NCBI GenBank assembly: GCA_038380435.1 | Contig: JAWZYU010000019.1 | Coordinates: forward strand, 22,221,801 to 22,285,800 | DNA: 64,000 bases | Source of the DNA: Ryuthela nishihirai | Taxonomy: Eukaryota > Arthropoda > Arachnida > Araneae > Heptathelidae | Direction of reading: 5' to 3' | Shown: one piece after another, positions 23,280 to 34,807 of the stretch | Layout of the letters: every line of letters starts with the position of its first letter | Numbering within the stretch: position 1 is the stretch's first letter | Position numbers and translations under genes: made by a program | The notes under the pieces: model-generated | Seen by the model: the letters and a program-made list of their open reading frames with translations, nothing else | Told to the model about the DNA's origin: nothing | The model's database searches: none

Positions 23280-23870
23280 AGGGTGGTATAATATAAGTTT
23301 ATTCTAGAGTTTCTGGAAAGGTGACGAATGAAAATAGTGCTGCGAAAATTGGTAGGTAGCTTAATGAAAAATACGAAAGCGATTTAGGGGGGAAAAATCA
23401 GTTCCGACTGAAAACGGGCGCTACAAACACAAAAATAGACACAGATGAGAAAACGTTTATTGGTTTCATGCACATGTCTGTTACAAAACTGCTTAAGGTG
23501 CTGTAGATCAGTGTAGAGGATGTACTGGAAGTGAAGGACAGCATAGCCCATGGTTGCTTGGAGAATGTCATTGTGGATATTGTTACTTGCCGTGCAATGC
23601 TGGCCTTCAAATCAGCCAAGTGACAGCACATTGCCATGATAAACCCGATCCTTGAGATAGCCCCAGAACTAGAAATTACAAGGATTCAAGTACAGTCAGT
23701 GTGGGGGGCGAGGCCTGAAGAAAGTCTCGAGGAAGTAAGTGCACATCTCCGAATGTTGTACACTGCAACTGTTTCAGCTACCAGATAACGTGCGTGTGCG
23801 CACCATCTTGCATCAACTCTGTGGTGTCCAGAGACATGAACTCTGGTGTCCAGAGACATGAACTCTGTGG
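23280..23870 (-). pseudogene. mariner-like transposase fragment
   Basis: On the minus strand, QDGAHTHV near 23800 (second catalytic Asp region) is followed by degraded SPDLTPLDFFLWG-like residues near 23680 and then by LADLKASIARQVTISTM near 23610-23560, matching the usual mariner C-terminal DLK-R-I helix. Several stops and shifts. The end at 23280 (acagggtggtataatat) looks like a terminal repeat; the other end is lost. Confidence 0.68.
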
Positions 23871-23876
23871 TGTCCG
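23815..23876. repeat. Short tandem repeat, about 26-bp unit
   Basis: The words ggtgtccagagacatgaact and ctctg recur about 2.5 times in 62 bp at the junction of the mariner fragment and an RTE fragment. Confidence 0.7.
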
Positions 23877-24228
23877 GACAACATGGCCAAACCAACGGAG
23901 TCTCTTTCTGCACAATATGCTGCTTAAAGAAGGTTGCCGACTCCTTTGCCTAACCTCATCATTACTTACAAAGTTGAACCACCTAATGCTCAAGATACTG
24001 CGTAAGCATCTAGAATCAAAAGCATCAAGTTTTCCTGTTATCTTATTCACAAAAGTTACAAGTTTCACTACCATAACTAACCCTAGAAATAACCAAACTT
24101 TTATACAATCTAATTTTAGTCTTTAGATGTATACGCGTATTTCTCCACACTCTCCATAGATTCCTAAAAGTCCCGGTAGCAATCCCTATTCGTCTATTAA
24201 TATTATGCTACATATCACCAGTGTCTGT

Positions 24229-24650
24229 TGTTAGGGTGGGGGTGGCTTAGTCGGTAGCGCGCCAGGCTCGTAATCTGTAGTTCCCAGGTTCGAGTCCCAG
24301 CTGAGTCAGCGTTCAGATTTATCTCCGCAAAATTCCTCGCCTTGCCCATGGTCAGTAAGGGACACCGATGGGCTTGCAATGCTAGCGTCCGTCGGATGGA
24401 ACGTTAATACGTGGTGCCGTGTGCGGGAGAGCAATACCCTGTGCACGTTAAAGAACACGCTGGATGGCCTTGACGAGATGGTGTGCAAAAATGCACCGCT
24501 CAGAGGTAAAACAACATGGGACGTTAATACTAATACGTGGTCCCGTGTGCGTGAGAGCCATACCCTGTGCAAGTTAAAGAACACCCTGGATGGCCTTGAA
24601 GGGATGGTGTGCAAACAAGTGCCGCTCAGAGGTAAAACAACACAGCCCAA
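24229..24650 (+). repeat. SINE family B with internal tandem duplication
   Basis: Starts at gggtgggggtggcttagtcg with A and B boxes and ends at caacacagcccaa. The 3' portion from gggacgttaata to ggtaaaacaaca is present twice in tandem (about 24395-24517 and 24518-24643). Target duplication ccagtgtctgt / ccagtatctgt (24218-24228 and 24651-24661). Confidence 0.82.
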
Positions 24651-24708
24651 CCAGTATCTGTGACATAGCTCCCAAGGTAATTAAATTTGACACCTTCTCA
24701 AGAGTGGA

Positions 24709-25273
24709 TTGGGTTGGGTTGTTTTACCTCTGAGCGGCACCTTTTTGCACACCATGGGCTAAATGGCCAGGTTACATGGACCCCAAAGGCTCAGAGAAGG
24801 TTGGGGAAGGGGACCCACTGGAACAGCTGTTGGGAGACAGATGGTAGCGTCCCGTCAAGGCCATCCACCGTGTTCTTTAACGTTAGGTTGTTTTAGCAAT
24901 AAGCAGCACTTTTTTGCACCCAATGGGTTAAATGGCAGGTCACATGGACCCCGAAGGCTCAGAGAAGGTTGGAGGAGGGGACCCACTGGAACAGCTGTTG
25001 GGAGACAGATGGTAGCCTCCCGTCAAGGCCATCCAGCGTGTTCCTTAAAGTGCACAGGGTATGACTCTCCCGCACACGGGACCACGGCTTAACGCCCCAT
25101 CCGACGGACGTCGGTCTTTACAAGCCCATCGGTGTCTCCTACTGACCATGGGCAGGGCGGGAAATTTTGCGGAGATAAATCTCAACGCTGACCCATCTGG
25201 GACTCGAACCTGGGAACTACAGATTACGAGCCTGGCGAGCTACCGACTGAGCCACCCCAGCCTCAAAACACAG
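24709..25273 (-). repeat. Tandem pair of SINE-B copies
   Basis: Two minus-strand SINE-B units: a partial one at 24709-24884 lacking its tRNA head, followed directly by a nearly complete one at 24885-25273. The pair shares one target duplication, ttctcaagagtgga (24695-24708 and 25274-25287), so it behaves as a single dimeric insertion. Confidence 0.82.
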
Positions 25274-25468
25274 TTCTCAAGAGTGGAACTATTCAGATTA
25301 ATTGAATTGCAGACTGCCTGATTAATTTCATCACTTTACTTTTCTCTCTGTTTATCACCAAACTACCCTTGTCATCAACAGCTCGAAAAAAAGAGTTCCT
25401 CTACTCAACATCATTTGCCAGAAGGGCTAAATCATTCATCATCATCATCATCCTCAAGCAGCCATGGG

Positions 25469-26449
25469 CTACGGAGGTCCAACCAGACCGTGCAATTTAG
25501 TTCTCCAAGCAAGTGTATCCTGAGCTACATCTACTGCATCTGGCCACTGCACACCAATTCTAACAAGGTCCTGTTTGACATTGACTTCCCACCGCATCCT
25601 AGGTCTCCCCCTCTTTCTGAGGCCTTTAGGCACACTGTTCATAACAATATTGGCCAATCTATAATTATTCATATTGGCAACATGGCCAAACCAACGGAGT
25701 CTCTCTCTGCACAATATGCTGCTTAAAGGAGGTTGCAAACTCCTTTGCCTAACCTCATCATTAGTTACAAAGTTGAACCACTTATTGCCCAAGATACTGC
25801 GTAAAGATCTGGAATCAAAAGCATCTAGTTTCCTGTTATCTTGTTTACAAAGTGTCCAGGTTTCACTGGCATAACTAACCCTAGAAAGAACCAAACTATT
25901 ATACAGTCTAATTTTAGTCTTTAGGTTTATACGCCTATTTCTCCACACTCTCCATAGATTCTTAAAAGTCCCGTTAGCTATCCCTATTCGTCTGTTAATC
26001 TCATGCCGCACATCACCAGTATCTGTTACGTAGCTCCCAAGATAGTTAAATTGTGACACCTGCTCAAGACTGCAACCAATCAGATGGACTGAATCACAGC
26101 CTGCCTGACCAATTTTCATCACTTTAGTTTTCTCTCTGTTTATAACCAAACCTACTCTGCTATCAGTCTCATCAACAGCTCGAATGAAAGAGTTCATCTC
26201 ATCAACATCATTTGCCAAAAGGGCTAAATCATCAGCATAATCTAAATCAGAAATTTTCGTATCTCCAGTCCATTTAACGCCAAAATCTTTCCCTTGAAGT
26301 GAATTTCGCATAACATAATCAATAACCAAGCTAAAGAGAAAAGGAGACAAAATGCACCCTTGTCGAACACCAGAAGTAATGCTAAACCAGTTGCTACAAG
26401 CCTTACCAACTCTCACACACGACTCAGTGTTATTATAGAGAGCTTTCAT
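25469..26449 (-). pseudogene. RTE-like reverse transcriptase, C-terminal part
   Basis: A 326-codon frame from MKALYNNTESCVRVG to the element's protein end. Landmarks: SGVRQGCILSPFLFSLVIDY near residue 27 (motif B region), DLDYADDLALLAND near 70 (catalytic YADD), GLVINREKTKVMKIG near 99, QFNYLGSYVTD near 131, then WRVWRNRRINLKTK, RLRWFGHVANM near 248 and KRGRPRMRW near 274. It is separated from the preceding block by one TAA stop at about 26478. Confidence 0.85.
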
Positions 26450-26479
26450 TATGTTAACTAACTTGTCTGGTATACCATA

Positions 26480-27127
26480 TTATTTCACAATCAACCACAA
26501 ATTATGACGATCAACAGAGTCGAAAGCCTTTTTGAAATCAACAAAGCTAGCAACCAAAGGTTTCTGAAACTCGAAACATTTCTCAAGAATCTGCCAAAGT
26601 GAAAATATCTGATCCACACATCCCCTACCACTTCTGAATCCACATTTCTCATCACGCAATTGACTGTCAACCAGATTCTTAATTCTATTAAGCACAATCA
26701 TGGAAAGAACTTTACCTGGAACAAAGAGTGGGCTGATAGCCGTATAGTTATCACAAGAACTGCGATCACCTTTTTTGAAAATAGCGATAACAATAGCTCT
26801 GGTAAAATCCTTAGGAACCATGCCTTTATCATAAAAGATATTCAGAATTTCAGTCATCCAAGTGGTAACCAAAACATTTCCAGCTCCAAGCATTTCTGTA
26901 GTAATTTCATCTACCCCTGGGGATTTATGAAGTTTAAGTTTAGAAACAGCCAAAATAACTTCAGATTGTGCTATAGGGCCAACATTAAAGCCACCAACGC
27001 ATCTATCATCATTGCAAACAATGTGAATAGAGCTAACCGCATTGTTTAGAATATCACTGGAATGCTCAGCCCACCTAGCGATGACAGAATCCTCCCCTTC
27101 TATAACCTTACCTTGTTTATCCTTCAA
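26480..27127 (-). pseudogene. RTE-like reverse transcriptase, N-terminal part
   Basis: Open block with KLKLHKSPGVDEITTEML, IVIAIFKKGDRSSCDNYTA (fingers), RDEKCGFRSGRGCVDQIF and VDFKKAFDSVDRHNLW (motif A with catalytic Asp). It runs into the next block across a single stop. The equivalent plus-strand copy has IPIFKKGDRSPCDNYRGIS, so ATA here reflects decay of the conserved NYR. Confidence 0.85.
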
Positions 27128-27381
27128 TCCCTGTATACCTGTCCGTTTTCTACCACATAAAACATTAACTATCTGTTACAGCTCTCTGCTGTTGTGCTGT
27201 CTAACTGCTTCCTCGGCTTTGTCAGCCAAATTATCAAGCCAAAGATTCTTATCAGCAGCTAACTGATCTTTTACACATTTATTAAGTTCTCTGTAATGCT
27301 TTCTATTAGGACTAGTAGGGTATTGATTAAGGACATTCCTGCAGTTCTTTCTTTCCGAAATAAGCTCAAGTGCCTTATCAC

Positions 27382-28329
27382 TCAGATAATTCTGTCTCTT
27401 CTGCTCCTTTTTTCTAAAAGAGTACTGTTAGTGTCCAAAAAAGCTTGTTTAAAATGATCCCATTCTTCCTCAACTTCAGTAGTAAGCATACCATGACTGT
27501 CATAATGACTAAGTAACCTATCATGGTAAGCTTTGGGTATAGCTGGGTCTTTCAGAGCTTCAGTATTAAAAGAAAATTTTTTAACCCTAGCACAACAGTT
27601 TTTAAGTTTAAGTTGCAAGACACTTTTAACAAGGTAATGGTCAGATCCAATTTCAGCTCCCCTATATGCCCTGGTATTTCTAACAGAACTAGCCCATTTG
27701 CTGTTAATTAATATGTAATCAATCATATTCTTATGCAGCCCATCAGGTGAAACCCATGTGTACTTATGTATGTCACGGTGTTTGTAATATGTGTTAGTTA
27801 TTCTGAAACCATTAAGTTTACTTACCTGTAGGAGACGTTGCCCATTGCCATTGCAGCTACCAATACCAAAAGGGCCAGTCACCCCTCCCCAAAGGTCAGG
27901 GTCAGTACCAACTTTGGCATTGATGTCACCAACAACAAGGGTGATATATCCTTTCTTGACAGAATTCAAAATATCCTGAAGTTGTTCATAAAACCTATCC
28001 TTTTCATCCTCATCGGCATCCTCAGTGGGGGCATAACAGCAGATAACATTCAGGACTTTAACGCTTGTCTGAAATTTTGCTGTAAGAAACCTTTCATTAA
28101 TGCACTCATATCCTAGAAATGCATCTCTAGCATGTCTGCTGAGAAGCAGACCCACACCTTGGTGATGCTTATTGTCGTCCCTCCCTGAAAAGAGAAATTT
28201 AAGATTATTTTTAAGAATCTGACCTTTATCTGTCCATCTGGTCTCTTGCAATCCGAGAATATTTAAATTATAATGGTGGAATTCTTGTGTGAGGACATCA
28301 ATAGAAAAAGCTCTGTGCAGAGTCCTCAT
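27382..28329 (-). pseudogene. RTE-like AP endonuclease domain
   Basis: APE-type endonuclease that nicks the target to prime reverse transcription. Visible: RTLHRAFSIDVLTQEF at the start (the preceding conserved SWNV is interrupted by a stop here), ILGLQETRWTDKG near residue 25 (metal-binding Glu), GVGLLLSRH, YAPTEDADEDEKDRFYEQL, VVGDINAKVG near 118 (GDFN in the other copy), TWVSPDGLHKNMIDYIL and AEIGSDHYLVKSV near 226 (terminal Asp-His). A frameshift near 27410 separates it from the RT. Confidence 0.85.
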
Positions 28330-28932
28330 ATTTCAACTACCTATGGAGAGAAAATGGTTCGTGGGATGTTTAAAGAAACTATGTTTATTGAGAGAGGGAA
28401 TGCCGACAATATCAAACAAGCCCCTAATCGCAGACATGGGGCAGAGATCCGTTCCCCCACCAATAAAGGCTGAACCCATCTACACTGGAAGACTTCCTCC
28501 AATGTGGAATTTGACGATGCGAATAAAAGCAAAGAGTTCAGGTGCCTGCGATGACCTCTGCTCAGGATTATCCACCAGCTGATAAACATATCCTGTGAAT
28601 CTATTCACTTGGGGTTGCTAACGCACAAACAAACAGAAAACACAGCGGAAGATTTTCCCTCCAGAGAAGCCCACCAGTGCAGCAAAATGAGGATCCATAA
28701 TCAAGCTCAGAGCCATTTATCTGTCCAGTCCAGTGGGTTCATATGGTCTGTACCAGGACCTTGTGTGGTTGACCACTCCTCAGAAGGGTAGAAAAAAAAA
28801 AGAAAAGTAACCATAGTTGTCCAGATCAGTAGGCCACACTAATCTGACAGCCTTCCCCTTCCGTTCACTTCCACAAGAGAGTATCTCTTTTGAAAGGTAC
28901 TAACGGTCTGCACCACGAGAAGGCGGGGTCGG

Positions 28933-29320
28933 TTGGGTTGGGTTGTTTTACCTCTGAGCGGCACTTTTTTGCACACCATGGGCTAAATGGCCAGGTCACA
29001 TGGACCCCGAAGACTCAGAGAAGGTTAGGGAAGGGGACCCACTGGAACAGCTGTTGGGAGACACATGGTAGCCTCCCGTCAAGGCCATCCAGCGTGTTCT
29101 TTAACGTGCACAGGGTATGGCTCTCCCGCACACAGGGCCACGGCTTAACGTCCCATCCGACGGACGGCGGCCTTTCCAAGCCCATCGGTATCCCCTACTG
29201 ACCGTGGGCAGGGCGGGGAATTTTGCGGAGATAAATCTCAACGCTGACCCAGCTGGGACTCGAACCTGGGAACTAGAGATTACGAGCCTGGCGCGCTACC
29301 GACTGAGCCACCCCCGCCCC
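28933..29320 (-). repeat. SINE family B inserted in the RTE 5' UTR
   Basis: Complete copy from ttgggttgggttgttttacc to gagccacccccgcccc (minus-strand head). Exact 11-bp target duplication ggcggggtcgg at 28922-28932 and 29321-29331. It interrupts the RTE 5' UTR, so it is younger than that LINE insertion. Confidence 0.88.
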
Positions 29321-29428
29321 GGCGGGGTCGGACATTAGGTGTTAGGCCTGGCCGGTTCTATGCAGCATCACAGGGGATTGGTGCATAGCTCTCCTTCCAG
29401 TGAATACCTAGCAACCATTTACAGACCA

Positions 29429-29700
29429 CTAAATCATTACATAATCCAAATCAAATATATCCAGATCTCCTAACCGTTTAAGGCCAAAATCTTTCCCTTC
29501 AAGTGAATTTCGCATAACAAAATCAATAACCAAACTAAAGAGAAAATGAAGCAAAATGCACCCTTGTTGAACACCAGAAGCAATACTAAGCCAATTGCTA
29601 CAAGCCTTACCAACTCTCACACACGACTCAGTGTTATTATACAGAGCTTTCATTACGTTAACTAACTTTTCTAGTATGCCATACGATTAATGTGGTTTTA
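29429..29700 (-). mobile_element. Older RTE-like copy, RT segment (continuation)
   Basis: Encodes MKALYNNTESCVRVG and ASGVQQGCILLHFLFSLV on the minus strand, the part of the RT directly preceding the segment that ends at 25436. It proves that 25437-29428 is a nested insertion. Confidence 0.8.
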
Positions 29701-29782
29701 TGATTACATGTGCATAAAAAGGCCATGGAATATACAAATCGTCACTCTTTCTATTCGTAATGACACCATAAGGAAAATGCTT

Positions 29783-30460
29783 CAGTGGTTCTCAAACTCT
29801 TTGACCCTGTGACCCCCTGTAACAGGGTGGTAGCCAGAGATAGAGAGTGTCCGGAGTTTGAACCTCCCCCCTTCGAAAATCCCGTCATCTTACACTAAAT
29901 CTCAAATTTGTCAACTGCTCCTCTCAGACCTTCTACTATGGCATATAAACTGGCAGGCTCCTGTCAGACCTCTGTGGCAAGCAGCTGCTTGAGGAGGTAT
30001 TTTTTTTATGAAATCCAAAGCAGTTTCCTTTGTATAATCTTATTTTAGCTCCATATTTTATGTCCGACATTAAAAACCGATAAAAAAAAACTATAAAACC
30101 TTATTCCATACACAATATCATTTTAACCCTTCACATTTTGTGGAATATTTTAGTAATTGAGAAACCCTACTCAAGTCTTATTGTCCCCCCCCCCCCGAAG
30201 TTAAATTCTCGGACCTCGTAAAACTAAATTCTCGCCAAACTAATTCCCCCAAGCTAAATGTTGAGTACCTGCCTGTCCTGTAACTGTAATAAATTTTTGC
30301 GGCTCACAAGAATCGTATTTATATTATGCGACCCTTTCCCTACAATATAGTTCCTACGTATTTGAAGAAAAAATCACTGAAACTTCTAGCAAATATGTAA
30401 TTATCAGAGATTTGAGACCCTCTTGCATGCTGCTCACGACTCACAGTTTGAGAACCTTGG
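29783..30460. mobile_element. hAT-like element with imperfect TIRs
   Basis: Left end cagtggttctcaaactcttt and right end cacagtttgagaaccttgg are near-perfect inverted repeats of the common hAT terminus. No transposase is visible. A SINE-A body fragment (about 29915-30010) lies inside. I could not find a matching 8-bp target duplication. Confidence 0.55.
29915..30010 (+). repeat. SINE family A, 3' portion
   Basis: Contains ccttctactatggcatataa, actggcaggctcctgtca and caagcagctgcttgaggagg, with no tRNA-like head. Confidence 0.65.
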
Positions 30461-30635
30461 CTTAAATCATACTGTATATCAAGTTGTCGTCTGGGTGGAA
30501 TAAAATTATACTAGGAGGATTAAAATCAGTGCATAGAAATCGATACATCGTAACAAAATAATTTACAGGGTTTAGTTAGCAAGCAATAATAAAAAAATAT
30601 ACTTTGAAACAAAATGCATTCATCTTTATTTTATA

Positions 30636-31970
30636 CTAGCAGATTTACCCCTCGTTGCTCGGGTCTGAAACTTTCTAAATATAGAGTAGATGGCACTGGC
30701 CACGTCGCAAGCTTTCATTTGGCATAAATATCATTATACTCGATCTCCTCCCCCTCCGTGAGAAGGTTGGGTGACTCAGTCGGTAGCGCGCCAGAAACAT
30801 AATCTGTAGCTCCCAGGTTCAGTCCCAGTTGGGTCAGTGTTGAGATTTATTTCCGCAAAACTCACAGTCATTAGGGGACACCGATGGGCTTGAATAGGCC
30901 ACGTCCGTCGGATGGGACATTAAGTCGTGGGACCGTGTGCGTGAGAGGCCTACCTGTGCACATTAAAGACACACTTGATGGTCTTGACAGGAGACTAACA
31001 TCTGTCTCACAATAGCTGTTCCAATGGGTCCCCTCCCCCAACCTTCTCTGAACCTTCGGGGTCCCTGTGACCTGGCCATTTAGCCCATGGTGTGCAAAAA
31101 AGTGCCGCTCAGAGGTAAAACAACCCAACCTAACCTCCCCCTCCGGTTACAATTTTCCCCTCTCTTTTTGGGGAGGAAAGAAATAGACATAATTCTAGGT
31201 ACCCATAATTCTCCCCAAGTCAGAGGTTTCTAACCCAAAAATCGGAATTCTCTCGTTCAGATAATCGAACTTTTCAAATCACTTCGTACCCACCAGAGTT
31301 CCTCGGATACAATTTGCCAGGCATATGTAACTGTACAGCAAAGAAAATTAACTCTAATCTGAGGTGCATAAAAGAATGTAAAGGTACAAAAAAAATATAA
31401 TATTAAACAAAAGTATTTATTACTTAACATGTGTAACATAGTATAAAAAACGCATTTACATTTATTAATAACATAGTATTTAAAACAAATTTACATTTAT
31501 TCATTATTTGCAATATACTGTTATTAGTTTTGCATATTTTTAAAATTAAGTTAATAATTTTAACTTCCGATAGGAATTTAGTTTTGATCTCGTGTTCTGC
31601 TCGTGCTTAATTAGAGCGACTTCAGTATCCACGGACGTACGCCCTCTTGACTCAGCGAAATGAACAATGAGTTTATCACGCGAAATCAGAAAGAAATTAG
31701 TTTGATGCATTCATTATTTCAAAAATTAGTGGTGGCAATAGTTATTATGAAAAGCTTTCAACCGTTAATGTTAAGTCTATAGGGAATTTGAGAAATTCAA
31801 ACCCTCCCACGCCAATTTTGATTGACCCCAGAGAGTTCGCACATAGCCTATCTTCTTCCCCTGGGTGAAGGGAACGTTCATGCAAAGTTAATGTCTCTAG
31901 CTCTTCTGGAGGCCGAGTGCATAAGCGGACAGACACACAAACAAACAAATTTTATTCTTTATATATTAGA
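30636..31970 (-). mobile_element. Helitron-like non-autonomous element
   Basis: On the minus strand it starts TCTAATATATAAAG after an A and ends gtaaatctgCTAG before a T, the 5' TC / 3' CTRR / A|T arrangement of Helitrons. A short hairpin-like acccgagcaacgaggggt precedes the end. No Rep/helicase is present. A SINE-B (30759-31133) is inserted within it. Confidence 0.45.
30759..31133 (+). repeat. SINE family B
   Basis: Head tgactcagtcggtagcgcgc, degenerate B box ccaggttcagtccc, body ending gaggtaaaacaacccaacct. Exact 12-bp target duplication cctccccctccg at 30747-30758 and 31134-31145. Confidence 0.85.
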
Positions 31971-32036
31971 TTTTATGAAAATATTCTCTGTAGCTATAAA
32001 CTTTGTTCTGTAGCTGATATTTTTGGTATATCCTTA

Positions 32037-32111
32037 CTATTTGAAATTAGCATATGTACTGAATTGTTCTAAATACGCTTTCGCAACGTCGTAGAGAAAT
32101 GCATACTGGGT
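32037..32111 (-). CDS. Receptor-type tyrosine phosphatase, terminal exon
   Basis: Last coding exon of the phosphatase gene. The acceptor tttctctttcag precedes it on the minus strand (intron side 32112-32125). It encodes TQYAFLYDVAKAYLEQFSTY and then ANFK followed by TAG (32037-32039). This matches the final helix of receptor phosphatase D2 domains, where QY-F-Y and a closing YANFK-like tail are usual; the tail most resembles the PTPRA/PTPRE group. It starts in phase 0 and joins exon 36781-36916, which ends in phase 0. Confidence 0.85.
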   Translation of the reverse strand, partial: TQYAFLYDVAKAYLEQFSTYANFK

Positions 32112-32827
32112 CTGAAAGAGAAACAAAAATATTATTAGAATAGAAAACACAACAATTAAAAACAATTCAGAAGTTACCTCACTACTCTGATAATCGATTT
32201 AATGTCCCTTTGATGACAAGAAAATTAAACTAAAAAATGCTAAAGCCATTAACTGTAACATCTAGATTTGGCCAATATCGTGTAAACACAATAAATTTTA
32301 CGACCACTAAATGTAACGTTGTGTGGTTTAGTGTGTTCATCACTTACTTTATATTTAGTGGATTATGACCATTAAATATAAAGTAAGTGCGAAGTTATTA
32401 TACATGAAAATTACGGGCTAAACAAATCGTTAAAAATGGCAGAAAAATAAAGCTACTTCAGTCTGTAAGGCAATGATTCCCAACATAATGATCTTGATAT
32501 GCATTTCACACACAGTAGACACTTTTCGGAACCAAGAATATCTAAAGGTAGTATACTAAAACATTTGATGGAGCACTTTGACTAGCGCAGTCAATGCCTG
32601 GATGTAAAATATTTTTGGAGACTCCTGGTACTAAATCGAACTGTATCGCAATGGAACGACGTTCAGTAATGCATATATACACTGCTCAAATTGGAAATTG
32701 CAACATCACGAAGAAAGTGATGTATACGCCCGAAACTGATAGGACGGAAACTATGAGGATAGATATGCAAATGATTGAAAAACGGAACATGAGAACGCAA
32801 GGTATGTGCGTTTATTGCAGATTCATC

Positions 32828-33080
32828 AGTACATAGTAGGCCCATCTCGGGCGTTTATATAAGCCTGTAGACTTCTCGGCATTCCATCAATCAGATGGTT
32901 AATGGCGTCCAGAGATATGGCGTTCCAAACAGCATCCAGTTGGGCACGCAACTATACCAGTTTCGCCGCCGGAGGGAGCTGGCGAAGGCGGCGACCCATA
33001 AAGTCCCACACATGCTCAATAGGCGACAAATCGGGGAGTATGGCGGCCATGGGAGATTGTCCATTATTGCACGTCCAGTG
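32828..33080 (-). pseudogene. Tc1-like transposase, C-terminal part
   Basis: Minus-strand frames give LSPIEHVWDFMGRRLRQLPP (with the third acidic residue of the catalytic triad) and AINHLIDGMPRSLQAYINAR, the standard C-terminal blocks of a Tc1 transposase, ending just before a TGA near 32830. Small frameshifts are present. Confidence 0.75.
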
Positions 33081-33150
33081 TATGGGGTGACTCAGTCGGT
33101 AGCGCGCCAGACACATAATCTGTAGTTCTCATGTTCGAGTCCTTATTATC
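33081..33150 (+). repeat. SINE family B, tRNA head only
   Basis: ggggtgactcagtcggtagc, gcgccagacacataatctgt and ttcgagtcc identify the tRNA-like head; the conserved SINE body is missing. Confidence 0.7.
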
Positions 33151-33579
33151 TCTTAGCATAGATCGCTAGTGTAGCCGCAGAGAACGGCGGTAGCCATGTT
33201 GTTCCTACTCAGAAAGTCGAGCGCTGCACGTCAATTGCAATATATCCCAATGTTTTATACGAATACTGCTCAATAAAAACGGAATTGTTTCATGTGCGAA
33301 AAGGATTCTTATTCAGCATTTAAAGGTTTTTATATATTCCTTTTATAGTAATAGTGATTGAAATCCTTTGATTAAATTAGTAGACTCTTTCAACAAGTAT
33401 TTCTAAATAAAATCGATTTTTTTTTGGAAGGTCAAGAGTTTTTTTTTTCTCAAAGAAACAACTTCTTTTGGTTTCGGATTTGCATTCACTTTTTTTTAAA
33501 TACAGTTTTTTAACCCCACTTAAGGTTAGTCAAAAATTACCTATCAAATGAAAGCTACTCAGCATCTTTTTCGTAAAAT

Positions 33580-33815
33580 TTGGCAGGATCTAGGATGTCC
33601 CCACCCCCTTTCAGAATGCTAGTAAGGGTAATAGGGACAAAAAAAACTATTGAACTTATTTACATTTCATGCTATTGAATAATAAAACTTATGTTTCATT
33701 TTTGTAAGACCTGTGAAACGGAGGGGAAAATATTATATTGCAATGGAATGTCAGGTAGATTGAGTTTTATTTTTTACCCACCCACTTTACCTGGATTCTT
33801 TCCTAGATCCGGTCC
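33580..33815 (+). repeat. Unclassified interspersed repeat
   Basis: Begins ggcaggatctaggatgtccc and ends tttcctagatccggtcc, giving short inverted ends (ggatctagga). Internal words ttcagaatgctagtaagggt recur at 12620 and, inverted, at 17370 and 49580. Confidence 0.5.
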
Positions 33816-34807
33816 AGATTCAGCGGAACTTTGGGAAGGAATTCTCCCCAAGGAAAAGTTCAAAATGCAAATTCTTGGAATATGTCAAATGATATCTTAT
33901 CATTTATATAAGCTATATAAAACTAATTTAAAGTTTGTAACAAGTACATTAAATGAAAAAACGTACGGTGCCTGATACCGAATATGTTAACCTCCCCTGC
34001 ATAATATTTCAAAGTAGTATCATTGTTTAATCAAAAGTTTCTAATGTTAAAAATGGATATTTAAATAGATTTGATTACGATCTTTAATTTATCTTCAGTC
34101 ACATTTTTCCATTAAATACATATAAGTTATAGAGCTTTCAAATTAGGTTCTCACTGGAATAACATGGAAGATTTTTAATGTTCCATCTTCCGCAACTATT
34201 TAAATACAAAAAAAGTTTTTGAAAAACGATATTTAAATATATTTGATTATGATCTTTAATTGATCTCAGTCACAGTTTTCAATTAAATGCATATTTTAGA
34301 AGTTATAGAGCTTCGAAGTTAAATTTTCATTGACATAACAAGGATATTCTGTAGCGTTTCCGTAGGGTACATCAAAAGCATAGGAAATGAACAATGTGGG
34401 TATTACGTTCTTTCCCGTTTCTTGATTTATTATTTCTTTCTGTGAATTTATAATGAACCTTTATTAAACCATCCTTCCGCAAGTTTTCGCAATGCACTCT
34501 CCCCTACCCGCTTCCCCAAGCCCTAACTATGCTACTGTCAGAAACAGTTGAAATAACAAAAAATTTTCAATTTACATAGCAAAACTTTAGCATTACTTAT
34601 TACCTATGAATTGTTATCCCTTTGATCGTTTTGGCAGGCTTATTCACGCATTCATATACTACGCACGTCCCCATTTTTTAAACACATTCTGCCGTTCGTT
34701 AGCACAGTGATAGCATGCTTACGAGTAGGAGTAATATGTCGACGCTTGATTACAGTTTTCAAGTGATAGGACGCCTCCCCCTCTTCCTACCTCTATGGTA
34801 TAATCAG
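33816..34807. other. Insertion interior, no gene seen
   Basis: AT-rich. Two related stretches beginning gatatttaaatagatttgattacga (34050) and gatatttaaatatatttgat (34229) form an imperfect direct repeat of about 170 bp. Confidence 0.4.

Larger units (their letters stand above)
23876..25436 (-). mobile_element. Older RTE-like copy, 3' part, broken by SINEs
   Basis: RT C-terminal sequence at 23876-24228, 24651-24708 and 25274-25436, with SINE-B insertions between. It resumes at 29429-29700 after the younger RTE copy. The segments join in order in the RT, so all interruptions are later insertions with target duplications. Confidence 0.82.
25437..29428 (-). mobile_element. Full-length RTE-like LINE, nested
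   Basis: About 3.6 kb after removing the SINE at 28933-29320. It has a 3' tail of TCA/TGA triplets (25437-25455), RT, endonuclease and a 5' UTR ending near 29428. It is inserted in an older copy of the same family with an exact 10-bp target duplication ctaaatcatt (25427-25436 and 29429-29438). The endonuclease-RT order, the C-terminal LRWFGHV/GRPRMRW block and a microsatellite tail instead of poly-A fit the RTE clade. Confidence 0.88.

Noticed and set aside
28609..28791. Frames in the RTE 5' region (also 55974-56156 minus)
   Set aside because: They occur in the same place in both RTE copies but on the antisense strand of the element and carry no domain; treated as 5' UTR sequence.
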